DNA of 21,267 nt, taken from Oscillospiraceae bacterium (GTDB lineage Bacteria > Bacillota > Clostridia > Oscillospirales > Oscillospiraceae). How positions within the stretch are numbered: the first letter of the stretch is position 1; each line of letters starts with the position of its first letter. Shown piece after piece: positions 1-7,340 of this stretch. The notes under the pieces are model-generated. The model was not told the origin of the DNA. It did not search any database and saw only the letters and a program-made list of their open reading frames with translations. The DNA lies in NCBI GenBank assembly GCA_020025615.1, contig JAHHRT010000016.1, forward strand, positions 1 through 21,267, given 5' to 3'. Made by a program: the position numbers and the translations under genes.

Positions 1-32
1 AAATGCGAAATTCAGAAAGACAGGGGAAGCGT

Positions 33-668
33 ATGACCTGGGAAAAATTCAAAAATATGACCATCCGGCAGAAAATCGACCACATTTGGGAGTATTACCG
101 ATGGCCTATTCTGGTGGCGGTGGTGGCGCTGGGCTTTGTCATCAGCTGGATTCACGGCATTGTGACGGAGAAAGAGCCGCTGCTGAATGTGGTGATGGTC
201 AACGCCTACGGAAGGACCCCGGACGGAGAGGCGTTTCAGCCCTTTCTGGAACAGGCGGGGTATGAATATTATGATGGCGCTGTGACGGTGAATAAGAATG
301 TCCAGCTGAACGGGTCGGACGGCACCCAGAATTTCGGCGGGGGCCAGTTGCTGATGTGTACCATTGCAGCGGGGGAGCCGGACCTGTTTTTCTGGGATAC
401 CCGGGAGGTGCTGCCTCCCTTGAAAGGCGGCGCTCTTCGGGACCTGCGGGAGATTCTCTCCCCGGAGCTGCTGGAACAATATGAGGACAGTCTGGTATAT
501 GCCGAGAATCCCGACACCGGGGCGTCATATCCCTGCGGAATCTATCTGGAGGAAAATCCCTGGATTCGGGAACAGAGATATTATGAAAGCTGCACCGTGG
601 GTGTGGCGGCCTGCGTCAAGGACGAAAAGCTGGCAGGAGCGGTTCTCGGCGCAATCTTAACCCAATAA
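33..668 (+). CDS. Single-pass membrane-anchored protein of unknown function
   Basis: I do not recognise a named family. The 211-aa protein has a short basic, aromatic N-terminus (residues about 1-25, with an IWEYYRWP motif), one hydrophobic segment (about residues 26-43), and a roughly 165-residue domain that should lie outside the membrane. That domain includes a PDLFFWD stretch and a GALRDLREILSPE stretch that loosely resemble the 'L..L...G.L.DL' pattern of solute-binding-like domains; this is weak and no function is claimed. An in-frame ATG lies at position 3, but the ATG at 33 is preferred because AGGGGAAG sits just upstream. The gene ends 12 bases before a perfect hairpin terminator shared with the convergent icd operon. 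Its promoter and any operon partner lie left of the window. Confidence 0.75.
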   Translation: MTWEKFKNMTIRQKIDHIWEYYRWPILVAVVALGFVISWIHGIVTEKEPLLNVVMVNAYGRTPDGEAFQPFLEQAGYEYYDGAVTVNKNVQLNGSDGTQNFGGGQLLMCTIAAGEPDLFFWDTREVLPPLKGGALRDLREILSPELLEQYEDSLVYAENPDTGASYPCGIYLEENPWIREQRYYESCTVGVAACVKDEKLAGAVLGAILTQ

Positions 669-680
669 AACAAAACGCAA

Positions 681-728
681 TAATAGGAAAAGCACCGAAT
701 TCTGAGGAATTCGGTGCTTTTCCTATTA
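681..728. terminator. Bidirectional intrinsic terminator between convergent genes
   Basis: There is a perfect 22-bp stem (681-702 with 707-728) and a 4-base loop. The outer part of the stem is A/T-rich, giving T-rich 3' arms (TGCTTTTCCTATTA) on the plus strand and (by symmetry) on the minus strand, so it can stop transcription in both directions. On the minus strand the icd stop codon (726-728) lies inside the stem. Confidence 0.85.
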
Positions 729-1832
729 TAAGAGGTTCAGAATGGCTTCTGCATACTGTGCACAGGTGGTGCCGCCGGGCTCTACCGTAAGGGGGCAGCG
801 CTCCAGGGCGCTTTCCAGCCGCTGAGCGGCTTGGGGACGGCAGATATGCCGCAGAAGCATTGCTTCGGCCTTCAAAATGCTGGCGGGGTTTGCATAGGCA
901 CCCAGGCCTTCTTCAATGAGCCGGGGAGCGGAGCCGTGAATGGCTTCAAACATGGCGTACCGGTCGCCCATGTTGGCGCTGCCGGCAGTGCCTACACCGC
1001 CCTGAATCTGGGCGGCTTCGTCGGTGATGATATCGCCGTAGAGGTTGGGCAGCAGGAACACCTGGAACTGGCTGCGGATGGCGGGATTTACCAGGTTTGC
1101 AGTCATAATGTCGATGTACCAATCGTCCACAGTGATTTCCGGATAATCCTTGGCCACTTCGTGGCAGATGGCGGTGAACTTGCCGTCTGTCTTCTTCATG
1201 ATATTGGCCTTGGTGACAATGGAGACCCGGTTCTTGCCGTTCTGCCGGGCAAACTCAAAGGCGGCACGGGCGATTCGCTCTGTTCCGGGATCGGTGGTGA
1301 CCTTAAAGTCCACAGCCATACCGGGAAGCTCTACGCCCCGGCTGCCCAGAACGTATTCTCCCTCGGTGTTCTCCCGGTAGAAGGTCCAGTCGATGCCCTC
1401 CTGGGGGATGGACACCGGGCGCACATTGGCATAGAGATCCAGCTCCCGGCGCAGGGTCACATTGGCACTTTCCATCTTGCCGCCCATGGGGGTGGTGGTG
1501 GGGCCTTTCAGAAGTACATCACAGGACTTAATCTGTGCCAGGGTATGACTGGGCACGGACTGGCCCAGGGCCAGACGGTTTTCAATGGTCAGCCCTGCAA
1601 TGGGCTTCAAAATCACGGTACCTGCGGCAATTTCCGATTTCAGCAGGTATTTCAGTACCTTTACCGCCTGCTCCATGATAATGGGGCCGATGCCGTCACC
1701 GTCCACAAGGCCGATGGTGACGGTTTTCTTTTTGGAAAAATCCACCTTTTCGGTGTTCATAGCCTGAATTCGGGAGAGCTGTTCTTCCAGAATCTTACGG
1801 AAGCTCTCGCAGGCAAGGTCCAGCTGGTTCAT
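726..1832 (-). CDS. icd: Isocitrate dehydrogenase (IDH/IPMDH superfamily)
   Basis: It oxidatively decarboxylates isocitrate to 2-oxoglutarate in the cytoplasm, the last step of this operon's pathway. The 368-aa protein shows DGDGIGP (44-50), RENTEGEY (153-160), the catalytic Lys of TKANIMK (K208), metal-binding Asp residues at D241, D267 and D271, and HGSAP (299-303). The substrate loop SANVTLRRELDLYANVRP keeps S122, N124, R128 and R138. The Ser-x-Asn pair is the isocitrate-binding signature and argues against 3-isopropylmalate dehydrogenase. The cofactor is not certain: after HGSAP the residues are R-L, not the K-Y of NADP enzymes such as E. coli Icd. An N-terminal extension of about 35 residues precedes the core. 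The start overlaps the aconitase stop as ATGA, with AAGGAGG upstream, so translation is probably coupled. Confidence 0.9.
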   Translation of the reverse strand: MNQLDLACESFRKILEEQLSRIQAMNTEKVDFSKKKTVTIGLVDGDGIGPIIMEQAVKVLKYLLKSEIAAGTVILKPIAGLTIENRLALGQSVPSHTLAQIKSCDVLLKGPTTTPMGGKMESANVTLRRELDLYANVRPVSIPQEGIDWTFYRENTEGEYVLGSRGVELPGMAVDFKVTTDPGTERIARAAFEFARQNGKNRVSIVTKANIMKKTDGKFTAICHEVAKDYPEITVDDWYIDIMTANLVNPAIRSQFQVFLLPNLYGDIITDEAAQIQGGVGTAGSANMGDRYAMFEAIHGSAPRLIEEGLGAYANPASILKAEAMLLRHICRPQAAQRLESALERCPLTVEPGGTTCAQYAEAILNLL

Positions 1833-3754
1833 TGTCCGCCCTCCTTGGTATAGTTTAACAGGCCGCCGCTGAGAAGAATTTTCTGCTGCCGCTTGGAAAG
1901 CTGGCAGTTTGCGGAAATGGCCTTTCCGGTGGTCTTATCCAGAACGGTAAAGACGCCGGTTTCCATGCTGCTGAGAATATGGCTGATTTCCAGCACATGG
2001 TCCTGCTGCAGCTCCTCGTAATCCTGGGGATCTGCAAAGGTCAGGGGCAGGATTCCTGCGTTAATCAGGTTGGCTACATGGATCCTGGCAAAGCTCTTTG
2101 CCAGAACACAGCGGATGCCTAAGTACATGGGCACCAGTGCGGCGTGCTCCCGAGAGGAACCCTGACCGTAGTTGCTGCCGCCGATGATCATGCCGTCCCC
2201 AGCAGCCTTGGCCCGTTCCGGGAAGGTGGGGTCGCAGACCTCAAAGCAGAACTGGGAGAGCTTGGGGATATTGCTGCGGTAGGGGAGAATCTTGGCACCT
2301 GCGGGCATGATGTGGTCGGTGGTGATGTTATCGCCCACTTTGAGCACTGCTTTGGCTTCCAGGGTATCGGAGAAGGCCTTGGACTGGGGGAACTCCTTGA
2401 TGTTGGGGCCTCTCAGAACTTCTACGGTGCTGCCATCGGCTGCGGGAGCCAGAACGGCAGAGTCGTCAATATGGAAGGCATCGGGAAGTGCCACCGGGGC
2501 AATGGGCTCCAGGGTGGTGGGATCGGTGATGTATCCTGTGAGGGCCGAGGCTGCGGCGGTCTCCGGGGATACCAGATAGACCTGACCGTCCTTGGTGCCG
2601 CTGCGGCCCAGGAAGTTTCGATTAAAGGTCCGAAGGCTGACACCGCCGGAGTTGGGGGAGAAGCCCATGCCGATACAGGGGCCGCAGGCACATTCCAGCA
2701 CCCGGGCGCCGGAGGCCAGAATGGAAACCAGGTCCCCGGACTGGGCCAGCATGGTGAGAACCTGCTTGGAACCGGGGGAGATGGACAGGCTGACACCGGG
2801 AGCAATGGTTTTGCCTTTCAGCATTGCGGCGACCTTGCGCATATCCACCAGGGAGGAGTTGGTGCAGGAGCCGATACAGACCTGGTCTACCTTGACGCCC
2901 TTGAGACTTTCCACCGTAGCCACGTTGTCAGGGCTGTGGGGGCAGGCAATCAGGGGTTTCAGGGTGCTGAGGTCAATGTGGATGATTCGGTCATACTGGG
3001 CATCCGGGTCGCTGGCAAGGGGGGTAAAGTCAGCTTCTCGGCCCTGGGCCTTCAGGAAGGTCCGGGTTACGTCATCGGAAGGGAAAATAGAGGTGGTGGC
3101 ACCCAGCTCTGTGCCCATGTTGGTGATGGTAGCTCGCTCGGGGACGGAGAGGGTTTCAATACCGGGGCCGCCCCACTCGATGATGGCTCCCACGCCGCCC
3201 TTCACGGAGAGAATCCGCAAAAGCTCTAAGCTCACATCCTTAGCGGTGACATAGGGGCGGAGCTTTCCGGTGAGGTTCACCTTGAACATCTTGGGCATGG
3301 TGATGTAGTAGGCACCGCCGCCCATGGCCACGGCTACGTCCAGGCCGCCGGCACCAAAGGCCAGCATACCCAGGCCGCCCCCGGTGGGGGTGTGGCTGTC
3401 GGAGCCAATGAGGGTTTTGCCGGGCTTTCCGAACCGCTCCAAATGCACCTGATGACAGATGCCGTTGCCGGGGCGGGAGAAGTAGACACCGTGCTTAGCG
3501 GCTACGGTTTGGAGATACCGATGGTCGTCGGCGTTTTCAAAGCCGCACTGCAGCGTGTTGTGGTCTACATAGGCGACGCTGAGTTCTGTTTTGACCCGGG
3601 GGATTCCCATGGTTTCAAATTCCAGATAGGCCATGGTTCCTGTGGCATCCTGGGTGAGGGTCTGGTCGATGTGGATTGCCACCTCACTGCCGGGCGTCAT
3701 ATCGCCGGACACCAGATGTGCGGCGATGATCTTCTGCGCAATTGTCTTACCCAT
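1829..3754 (-). CDS. acn: Aconitate hydratase (Aquifex-type aconitase)
   Basis: It isomerises citrate to isocitrate through a [4Fe-4S] cluster. The 641-aa length matches the shorter 'Aquifex-type' aconitases rather than the 850-900-aa AcnA/AcnB. Visible features are GSDSHTPTGGGLGMLAFGAGG in the N-terminal half, the cluster cysteines in IGSCTNSS (C297) and CACGPC (C357, C360), and the swivel-domain motif SNYGQGSSREHA (SRE at about 534-536). A longer reading frame opens with a TTG at 3772 but has no ribosome binding site. The ATG at 3754 has GGGAGG about ten bases upstream and is preferred. The start overlaps the last 8 bases of the GntR gene and the stop overlaps icd by 4 bases, so the gene is translationally embedded between its neighbours. 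Confidence 0.93.
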   Translation of the reverse strand: MGKTIAQKIIAAHLVSGDMTPGSEVAIHIDQTLTQDATGTMAYLEFETMGIPRVKTELSVAYVDHNTLQCGFENADDHRYLQTVAAKHGVYFSRPGNGICHQVHLERFGKPGKTLIGSDSHTPTGGGLGMLAFGAGGLDVAVAMGGGAYYITMPKMFKVNLTGKLRPYVTAKDVSLELLRILSVKGGVGAIIEWGGPGIETLSVPERATITNMGTELGATTSIFPSDDVTRTFLKAQGREADFTPLASDPDAQYDRIIHIDLSTLKPLIACPHSPDNVATVESLKGVKVDQVCIGSCTNSSLVDMRKVAAMLKGKTIAPGVSLSISPGSKQVLTMLAQSGDLVSILASGARVLECACGPCIGMGFSPNSGGVSLRTFNRNFLGRSGTKDGQVYLVSPETAAASALTGYITDPTTLEPIAPVALPDAFHIDDSAVLAPAADGSTVEVLRGPNIKEFPQSKAFSDTLEAKAVLKVGDNITTDHIMPAGAKILPYRSNIPKLSQFCFEVCDPTFPERAKAAGDGMIIGGSNYGQGSSREHAALVPMYLGIRCVLAKSFARIHVANLINAGILPLTFADPQDYEELQQDHVLEISHILSSMETGVFTVLDKTTGKAISANCQLSKRQQKILLSGGLLNYTKEGGQ

Positions 3755-4400
3755 TGTAATTGAGCCTCCCAATCAGATTTTGCTGTGCATTGGAAATGTG
3801 GCGGTAGGTAGCCCGGTAGGCTTCCTCCGCGTCCCCGGACTCCACGGCCTTGAAGATCTCCTTGTGCTCATGGACGCACTTAATCAGCCGATGTTCATCT
3901 TCAATGGAGATCTTACGGTAGCGGCGGGTCTTGCGGTGCAGAGGGGCCAGGGTGTCCTGGATTACGGTGCGGTGGCTCATATGGCACAGCGCATCGTGAA
4001 ATTCATCATCCAGCTGACGCATATGCTCAAAGTCTCGCTTCTCTGCATAGAAGTCATGAAGCTCCAGAATGTGCTTCAGCTCTGCCAGACCCTCGGGGGT
4101 GGCGTTTTTGGTGGCATAGTAGCTTGCGAGGCCTTCGATGTGCTTTCGCATACTCATAATGTCCATGAGATCGTCCTCGGTGATGCCGAGAACCACGGAG
4201 CCCTTGCCGGAGTCGGCAATGAGCCGCTCCTGCTCCAGCCGCCGCAGTGCTTCCCGAATGGGGGTCCGGCTGACACCCAGCTGCTCCACCAGCTTGAGCT
4301 CGGTGAGAATCTCTCCACGGGGGTAAACACCTACGATAATATCATTTTCCAGCTTCTCAAATACCTGATCTGCCAGAGAAACGGTCTTAAAACCTGCCAT
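3747..4400 (-). CDS. GntR family regulator with FCD (FadR-C) domain
   Basis: This 217-aa protein is a DNA-binding repressor or activator of the FadR subfamily. Residues 5-73 form the GntR winged helix (ELKLVEQLGVSRTPIREALRRLEQERL is the recognition region). Residues about 80-208 form the all-helical FCD effector domain. The FCD metal/carboxylate ligands are recognisable: D131-x3-H135, H179 and H201. FCD domains often bind a metal plus a small organic acid. As the gene sits between the citrate synthase and aconitase genes, citrate or another tricarboxylic-acid intermediate is a reasonable effector (inference). It starts 14 bases after the Re-citrate synthase gene; its AAGGAGG overlaps that gene's stop codon. 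It probably acts on the palindrome at 5851-5866. Confidence 0.92.
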   Translation of the reverse strand: MAGFKTVSLADQVFEKLENDIIVGVYPRGEILTELKLVEQLGVSRTPIREALRRLEQERLIADSGKGSVVLGITEDDLMDIMSMRKHIEGLASYYATKNATPEGLAELKHILELHDFYAEKRDFEHMRQLDDEFHDALCHMSHRTVIQDTLAPLHRKTRRYRKISIEDEHRLIKCVHEHKEIFKAVESGDAEEAYRATYRHISNAQQNLIGRLNYNG

Positions 4401-4414
4401 GTTCGGTAACCTCC

Positions 4415-5791
4415 TTATCGCTTCTGAAATCGGTCCCCGGAAAGGGAGTGAATCTTGTCTTCCAGTTCCTTGGTGGACAGCACAGTCTGTCTGCCTGCCT
4501 CATATTCTGCATCCACCCAGTCCTTCAGCTGACACACCAGAGGATCGGTTTTCTGAACCTTCTCTCCCTCCGGCAGCCGGTAGTGCTGGTTGATCCAGTA
4601 GGCAATGCCCGCAAGGCCGGAGGACTTGCCGATTTCCACAGAAGCAGGACGGTTCAGAAGCTTTTCCGTATCAAAGATGGTGTAGATTTCGGGATCCTTG
4701 AGAAGACCGTCGGCGTGGATGCCTGCCCGGGTGACGTTGAAGTTCTGGCCCACAAAGGGGGTCATCACCGGGATTTCGTAGCCAATCTCATGGGCGAAGT
4801 AGTCGGCAATCTCTGTGATTACCGTGGGGTCCATGCCGTCCAGAGAACCACGGAGAGAGGCGTATTCAAAGACCATGGCTTCCAGAGGGATGTTTCCGGT
4901 GCGCTCGCCAATGCCCAGCAGGGAACAGTTGACAGCACTGGCACCGTAGAGCCAGGCGGTGGTGGCGTTGGGGACGGCCTTATAGAAGTCGTTGTGGCCG
5001 TGCCACTCCAGCAGCTCGCTGGGAACATCCGAATAGTGCTGCAGACCGTAGATAATACCGGCGACGCTTCGGGGCATGGCGGCTTCCGTATAGGGAACGC
5101 CGTAGCCCATGGTATCGCAGGCCCGAATCTTCACAGGGATTCCGGCCTCTCGGGAGAGGGCCTGAAGCTCATTGACAAAGGGAACCACGAAGCCGTAGAA
5201 GTCGGCCCGGGTGATGTCTTCCAGGTGGCACCGGGGTACCACACCGGCATCAAAGGCATCCTTCACAACAGAGAGGTAGTGCTCCAGCGCCTGGGAACGG
5301 GTCATCTTCATCTTTTTGAAGATGTGATAGTCGCTGCAGGAGACCAGCACGCCGGTCTCCCGGATGCCCAGCTCCTTCACCAGTCGGAAGTCCTCTTTGT
5401 TGGCCCGGATCCAGCTGGTGATCTCCGGGAACTTGAGGTCCAGCGCCATGCACTTTTCCAGGGCTTCCCGGTCCTTCTTGCTGTAGATGAAGAACTCTGT
5501 CTGCCGGATTACGCCATAGGGGCCGCCCAGCTTGGAAAGGAGCTTATAGATGTTTACAATCTGGTCCACGGAATAGGGCTCCACGGACTGCTGACCGTCC
5601 CGCAGGGAGGTATCGGTGATCCAGATGTCTTCCGGCATATTCATAGGAACCCGGCGGTGGTTGAATGCCACCTTGGGGACGGTGCCGTAGCTGTAGATGT
5701 CCCGCTGGAGGTTGGGTTCCTGAACATCCTGGAGGGAGTATTTATAGGATTTCTGTTCCAAAAGGTTGGTTCGGCTGGAGATCTCAAGCAT
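4415..5791 (-). CDS. Re-citrate synthase (DRE-TIM metallolyase family)
   Basis: The protein (458 aa) belongs to the homocitrate/2-isopropylmalate synthase superfamily. Motifs seen are TDTSLRDGQQ (59-68, with the catalytic Arg and metal-binding Asp), the metal-binding HGHND (264-268) and GERTGNIPLE (295-304). It lacks the C-terminal LeuA regulatory domain, carries a family-typical N-terminal extension of about 50 residues, and is about the length of the biochemically proven Clostridium kluyveri Re-citrate synthase. It is the first gene of an operon that also encodes aconitase and isocitrate dehydrogenase, and no Si-type citrate synthase is present in the window. The most coherent role is condensing acetyl-CoA with oxaloacetate to citrate with Re stereochemistry. 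Automated pipelines often misname such proteins 2-isopropylmalate or homocitrate synthase. The ATG at 5791 has AAAGGAG upstream. Confidence 0.85.
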   Translation of the reverse strand: MLEISSRTNLLEQKSYKYSLQDVQEPNLQRDIYSYGTVPKVAFNHRRVPMNMPEDIWITDTSLRDGQQSVEPYSVDQIVNIYKLLSKLGGPYGVIRQTEFFIYSKKDREALEKCMALDLKFPEITSWIRANKEDFRLVKELGIRETGVLVSCSDYHIFKKMKMTRSQALEHYLSVVKDAFDAGVVPRCHLEDITRADFYGFVVPFVNELQALSREAGIPVKIRACDTMGYGVPYTEAAMPRSVAGIIYGLQHYSDVPSELLEWHGHNDFYKAVPNATTAWLYGASAVNCSLLGIGERTGNIPLEAMVFEYASLRGSLDGMDPTVITEIADYFAHEIGYEIPVMTPFVGQNFNVTRAGIHADGLLKDPEIYTIFDTEKLLNRPASVEIGKSSGLAGIAYWINQHYRLPEGEKVQKTDPLVCQLKDWVDAEYEAGRQTVLSTKELEDKIHSLSGDRFQKR

Positions 5792-5850
5792 AGGGGTCTG
5801 CTCCTTTCATTTCGTGATTGACTGCTCGTCAATGTGTGTTCAAGTATTTA

Positions 5851-5866
5851 TGTATACAATTATACA
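5851..5866. promoter_or_regulatory. Candidate GntR operator palindrome
   Basis: The sequence TGTATACAATTATACA is an inverted repeat with 6-bp arms (TGTATA/TATACA) and a 4-base centre. It covers the -10 box and the expected transcription start of the citrate synthase operon. Short A/T-rich palindromes around TGTATAC are typical of FadR-subfamily GntR sites, and the operon encodes such a regulator. Binding here would block RNA polymerase and give autoregulation. The link to the regulator is inferred from position. Confidence 0.55.
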
Positions 5867-5886
5867 CGCAGAAAGCGAGTTGTCAA
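5859..5886 (-). promoter_or_regulatory. Consensus sigma-A promoter of the citrate synthase-icd operon
   Basis: On the minus strand TTGACA (5881-5886) and TATAAT (5859-5864) are both perfect matches, separated by 16 bases. The predicted start is near 5852, leaving a leader of about 60 bases before the citrate synthase ATG. Such a strong core promoter usually needs repression, which fits the overlapping palindrome. Confidence 0.85.
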
Positions 5887-6021
5887 GAGAAAATTTACGA
5901 GAGAATAACAAAAGTATTTGTACTGAGGACATACGGCGATCAGGTGTCTGCCGAAGCGGTAAAATTAAGAAATGATATTGAGTATCCCAGGCTATTGTGG
6001 TATATCTATATCTGATAGAAG
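5887..6021. other. A/T-rich intergenic stretch, no gene seen
   Basis: Between the citrate synthase promoter and the HTH remnant the sequence is more A/T-rich than its neighbours. Several in-frame stops and no ribosome binding site leave no convincing gene. A short frame around 5917-6014 (reading TYGDQVSAEAVKLRNDIEYPRL) may be another decayed coding fragment, but I cannot assign it. Confidence 0.4.
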
Positions 6022-6170
6022 GTGCAGCAAAAATTAGCAGCAATGCGCTCGCTTAGGTAAAAATGAATCTGTTTCTGCCTAATGTTTTGGAAACATTTGC
6101 ACTGCTTTTGGACTGTACGCCCAATGAAATATTTGCGCTTACAACAGAAGAAGGGGGTAACTACGAATGA
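6022..6170 (+). pseudogene. Remnant of an XRE/Cro-type HTH regulator
   Basis: The open frame 6063-6170 encodes 35 residues, including FLPNVLETFALLLDCTPNEIF. This matches the usual end of a small Cro/C1-type HTH domain ('...lPsvetl..LadaLdCTpnelf'). Its stop overlaps the next gene's start as ATGA, the arrangement expected of a real upstream partner. The N-terminal half is not in the same frame. A second frame just upstream (from the GTG at 6022) reads VQQKLAAMRSLR and then stops, which resembles the 'sQ..LA' helix of the same domain. The simplest reading is a regulator broken by a frameshift and a small deletion around 6050-6062. It could still be a chance match. Confidence 0.45.
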
Positions 6171-6766
6171 ATTCGCATTTATTATTTTCTACTTATATGC
6201 AGTTTAAATCACAGGAATTCGCACTTCGGTGGGCCCGGGAGCATCTCCCACCTGAAAAATACAAGGCCATTTACAATTCCTACTGCACTTTAATGAAGCG
6301 GACAGTGATTTTTGTGCTGGCGTGCTGTGTGCCGATTATATGCATCGGCTTGTACTTCACCTTTGAAACACCGATTGCCGACCGCATCGAAGCCGCTGCA
6401 ACCCCGGCAGGTGCCACCGGCTGGGTAACTGCCAGATGTGATTATGACGGCAATTTTTTCTGGACCCATGATTCTAAAGCATACGAGTACCCGCTGGCGG
6501 AATACGGCCTTGACCCCGCTTATTACCACTTTGGTCAGAAGCTGAATGTGTATGTCAACGATGATCAGGAAATCATCGCAGTGACCGCAACCCATGAAGG
6601 CACAGAAGCCAGCACCTGGGAGGTCTGTATCAGCATCCTGGTGACGCTTATTTTACCGACGGTTCTGATTTTATGCGTCTACCGTCCCATTGCCCGCCGC
6701 ACCTTCGGCAAAGAATGGTATGAATTTAATCAGCAGTTCAAAGACGGCTCGCTTACCGACTTTTGA
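6167..6766 (+). CDS. Two-TM membrane protein of unknown function
   Basis: The 199-aa protein has an amphipathic, charged N-terminal region (1-45), a first hydrophobic helix (about 46-66), a roughly 85-residue domain rich in Tyr, Asp and Ala that should be extracytoplasmic (with CDYDGNFFW and YHFGQKLNVYVNDD), a second helix (about 153-171) and a charged C-terminal tail of about 28 residues. The helix-domain-helix plan recalls DUF3592-like proteins, but I see no diagnostic motif, so this is only a topology comparison. The start ATG at 6167 follows AGAAGGGGG and overlaps the stop of the HTH remnant. The pair was probably a regulator plus membrane-protein cassette. A hairpin follows at 6822. Confidence 0.8.
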   Translation: MNSHLLFSTYMQFKSQEFALRWAREHLPPEKYKAIYNSYCTLMKRTVIFVLACCVPIICIGLYFTFETPIADRIEAAATPAGATGWVTARCDYDGNFFWTHDSKAYEYPLAEYGLDPAYYHFGQKLNVYVNDDQEIIAVTATHEGTEASTWEVCISILVTLILPTVLILCVYRPIARRTFGKEWYEFNQQFKDGSLTDF

Positions 6767-6821
6767 GAGATTGCCGTATCATTCCATTTTTAAGAGAATG
6801 AATATTTGTAAAAATTAAGAA

Positions 6822-6861
6822 ACACCGCCGAAATTTGGGGATTACCCAATTTCGGCGGTGT
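6822..6861. terminator. Hairpin, probable terminator
   Basis: ACACCGCCGAAATT(T)GGG pairs with 6845-6861 to give a 17-bp stem with one bulged T and a 5-base loop. The 3' side is only moderately T-rich (TAATTGTTAA). It lies 55 bases after the 199-aa protein gene and about 130 bases beyond the convergent 77-aa gene, so it may serve both strands. Confidence 0.6.
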
Positions 6862-6990
6862 AATTGTTAAGCTGATTTTTACGAAATCCGATTATGCGGC
6901 AGAACCTTCTCAGAGAACACACAGTTTTCATGATTTTTGCGTTTTACCGTTTTGCGACCATCGGCCCGTTTCCTCTGGGGCGATTTTTCA

Positions 6991-7224
6991 TCACCAGGTT
7001 TTTAGAATTTCCAGAATGGCATCCTCGTAGTCATCATCAAAGTCCTCGCTGCGCCCGCAGCAGCGGACGTTGCTCTCTGCTCCGCGCTCCGGGGCAGGGT
7101 ACTCCCAGATATGGTAGGACAGGCCCCGATGACAAAAGTCAATACTGCCGCAGTCATTGTTTTCAAAGTAAGTATAGGGCATATTGTTTTTGGTCATGTA
7201 GTCCTGGATCTTTGCAAGTCTCAT
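6991..7224 (-). CDS. Small conserved-looking protein (77 aa), function unknown
   Basis: The 77-aa product begins MRLAKIQDYMTKNNMPYTY and ends ILEILKTW. It carries CGSIDFCHRGLSYHIWEY and a SNVRCCGRSEDF segment with three Cys in the middle, and a strongly acidic stretch (DFDDDYED) before the last helix. I recall proteins of this look in many Clostridia with no assigned function, but cannot confirm that here. The gene is well supported: GGAGGG is correctly spaced before the ATG, and a near-consensus promoter lies just upstream, after the terminator of the rqcP operon. It is a single-gene transcript. Confidence 0.78.
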   Translation of the reverse strand: MRLAKIQDYMTKNNMPYTYFENNDCGSIDFCHRGLSYHIWEYPAPERGAESNVRCCGRSEDFDDDYEDAILEILKTW

Positions 7225-7252
7225 GGTGTTCCCTCCGTGCGTTGTTTTCTAT

Positions 7253-7281
7253 AGTATACCCCAAAAGGAGAGATTCGTCAA
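7253..7281 (-). promoter_or_regulatory. Sigma-A promoter of the 77-aa protein gene
   Basis: On the minus strand TTGACG (7276-7281) and TATACT (7253-7258) are separated by 17 bases, each one mismatch from consensus. The predicted start is about 20 bases before the ATG, at roughly 7246. Confidence 0.75.
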
Positions 7282-7299
7282 ATAAGGTACAAAAGGTGA

Positions 7300-7329
7300 A
7301 AAAAAGAGGCTGTGCCTGTTGGCACAGCC
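7300..7329 (-). terminator. Intrinsic terminator downstream of rqcP
   Basis: A 9-bp G+C-rich stem (7308-7316 with 7321-7329, 4-base loop) is followed on the minus strand by TCTTTTTTTC. This is a good rho-independent terminator for the hup-rqcP transcript, about 200 bases beyond the rqcP stop codon. Confidence 0.8.
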
Positions 7330-7340
7330 CGGGAGACTGG

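Noticed and set aside
726..1832. 3-isopropylmalate dehydrogenase (leuB) identity
   Set aside because: The substrate loop has Ser-x-Asn as in isocitrate dehydrogenases, and the neighbours are aconitase and citrate synthase rather than leuCD.
3755..3772. Longer aconitase start (TTG at 3772)
   Set aside because: No ribosome binding site precedes it; the ATG at 3754 has GGGAGG and matches the family N-terminus.
4448..5821. Long plus-strand frame opposite the citrate synthase gene (457 codons), and similar ones at 831-1853, 2144-3229, 8152-9522 and 9927-11078
   Set aside because: All are antisense shadows of well-supported genes, with compositions typical of complementary-strand reading and no motifs.
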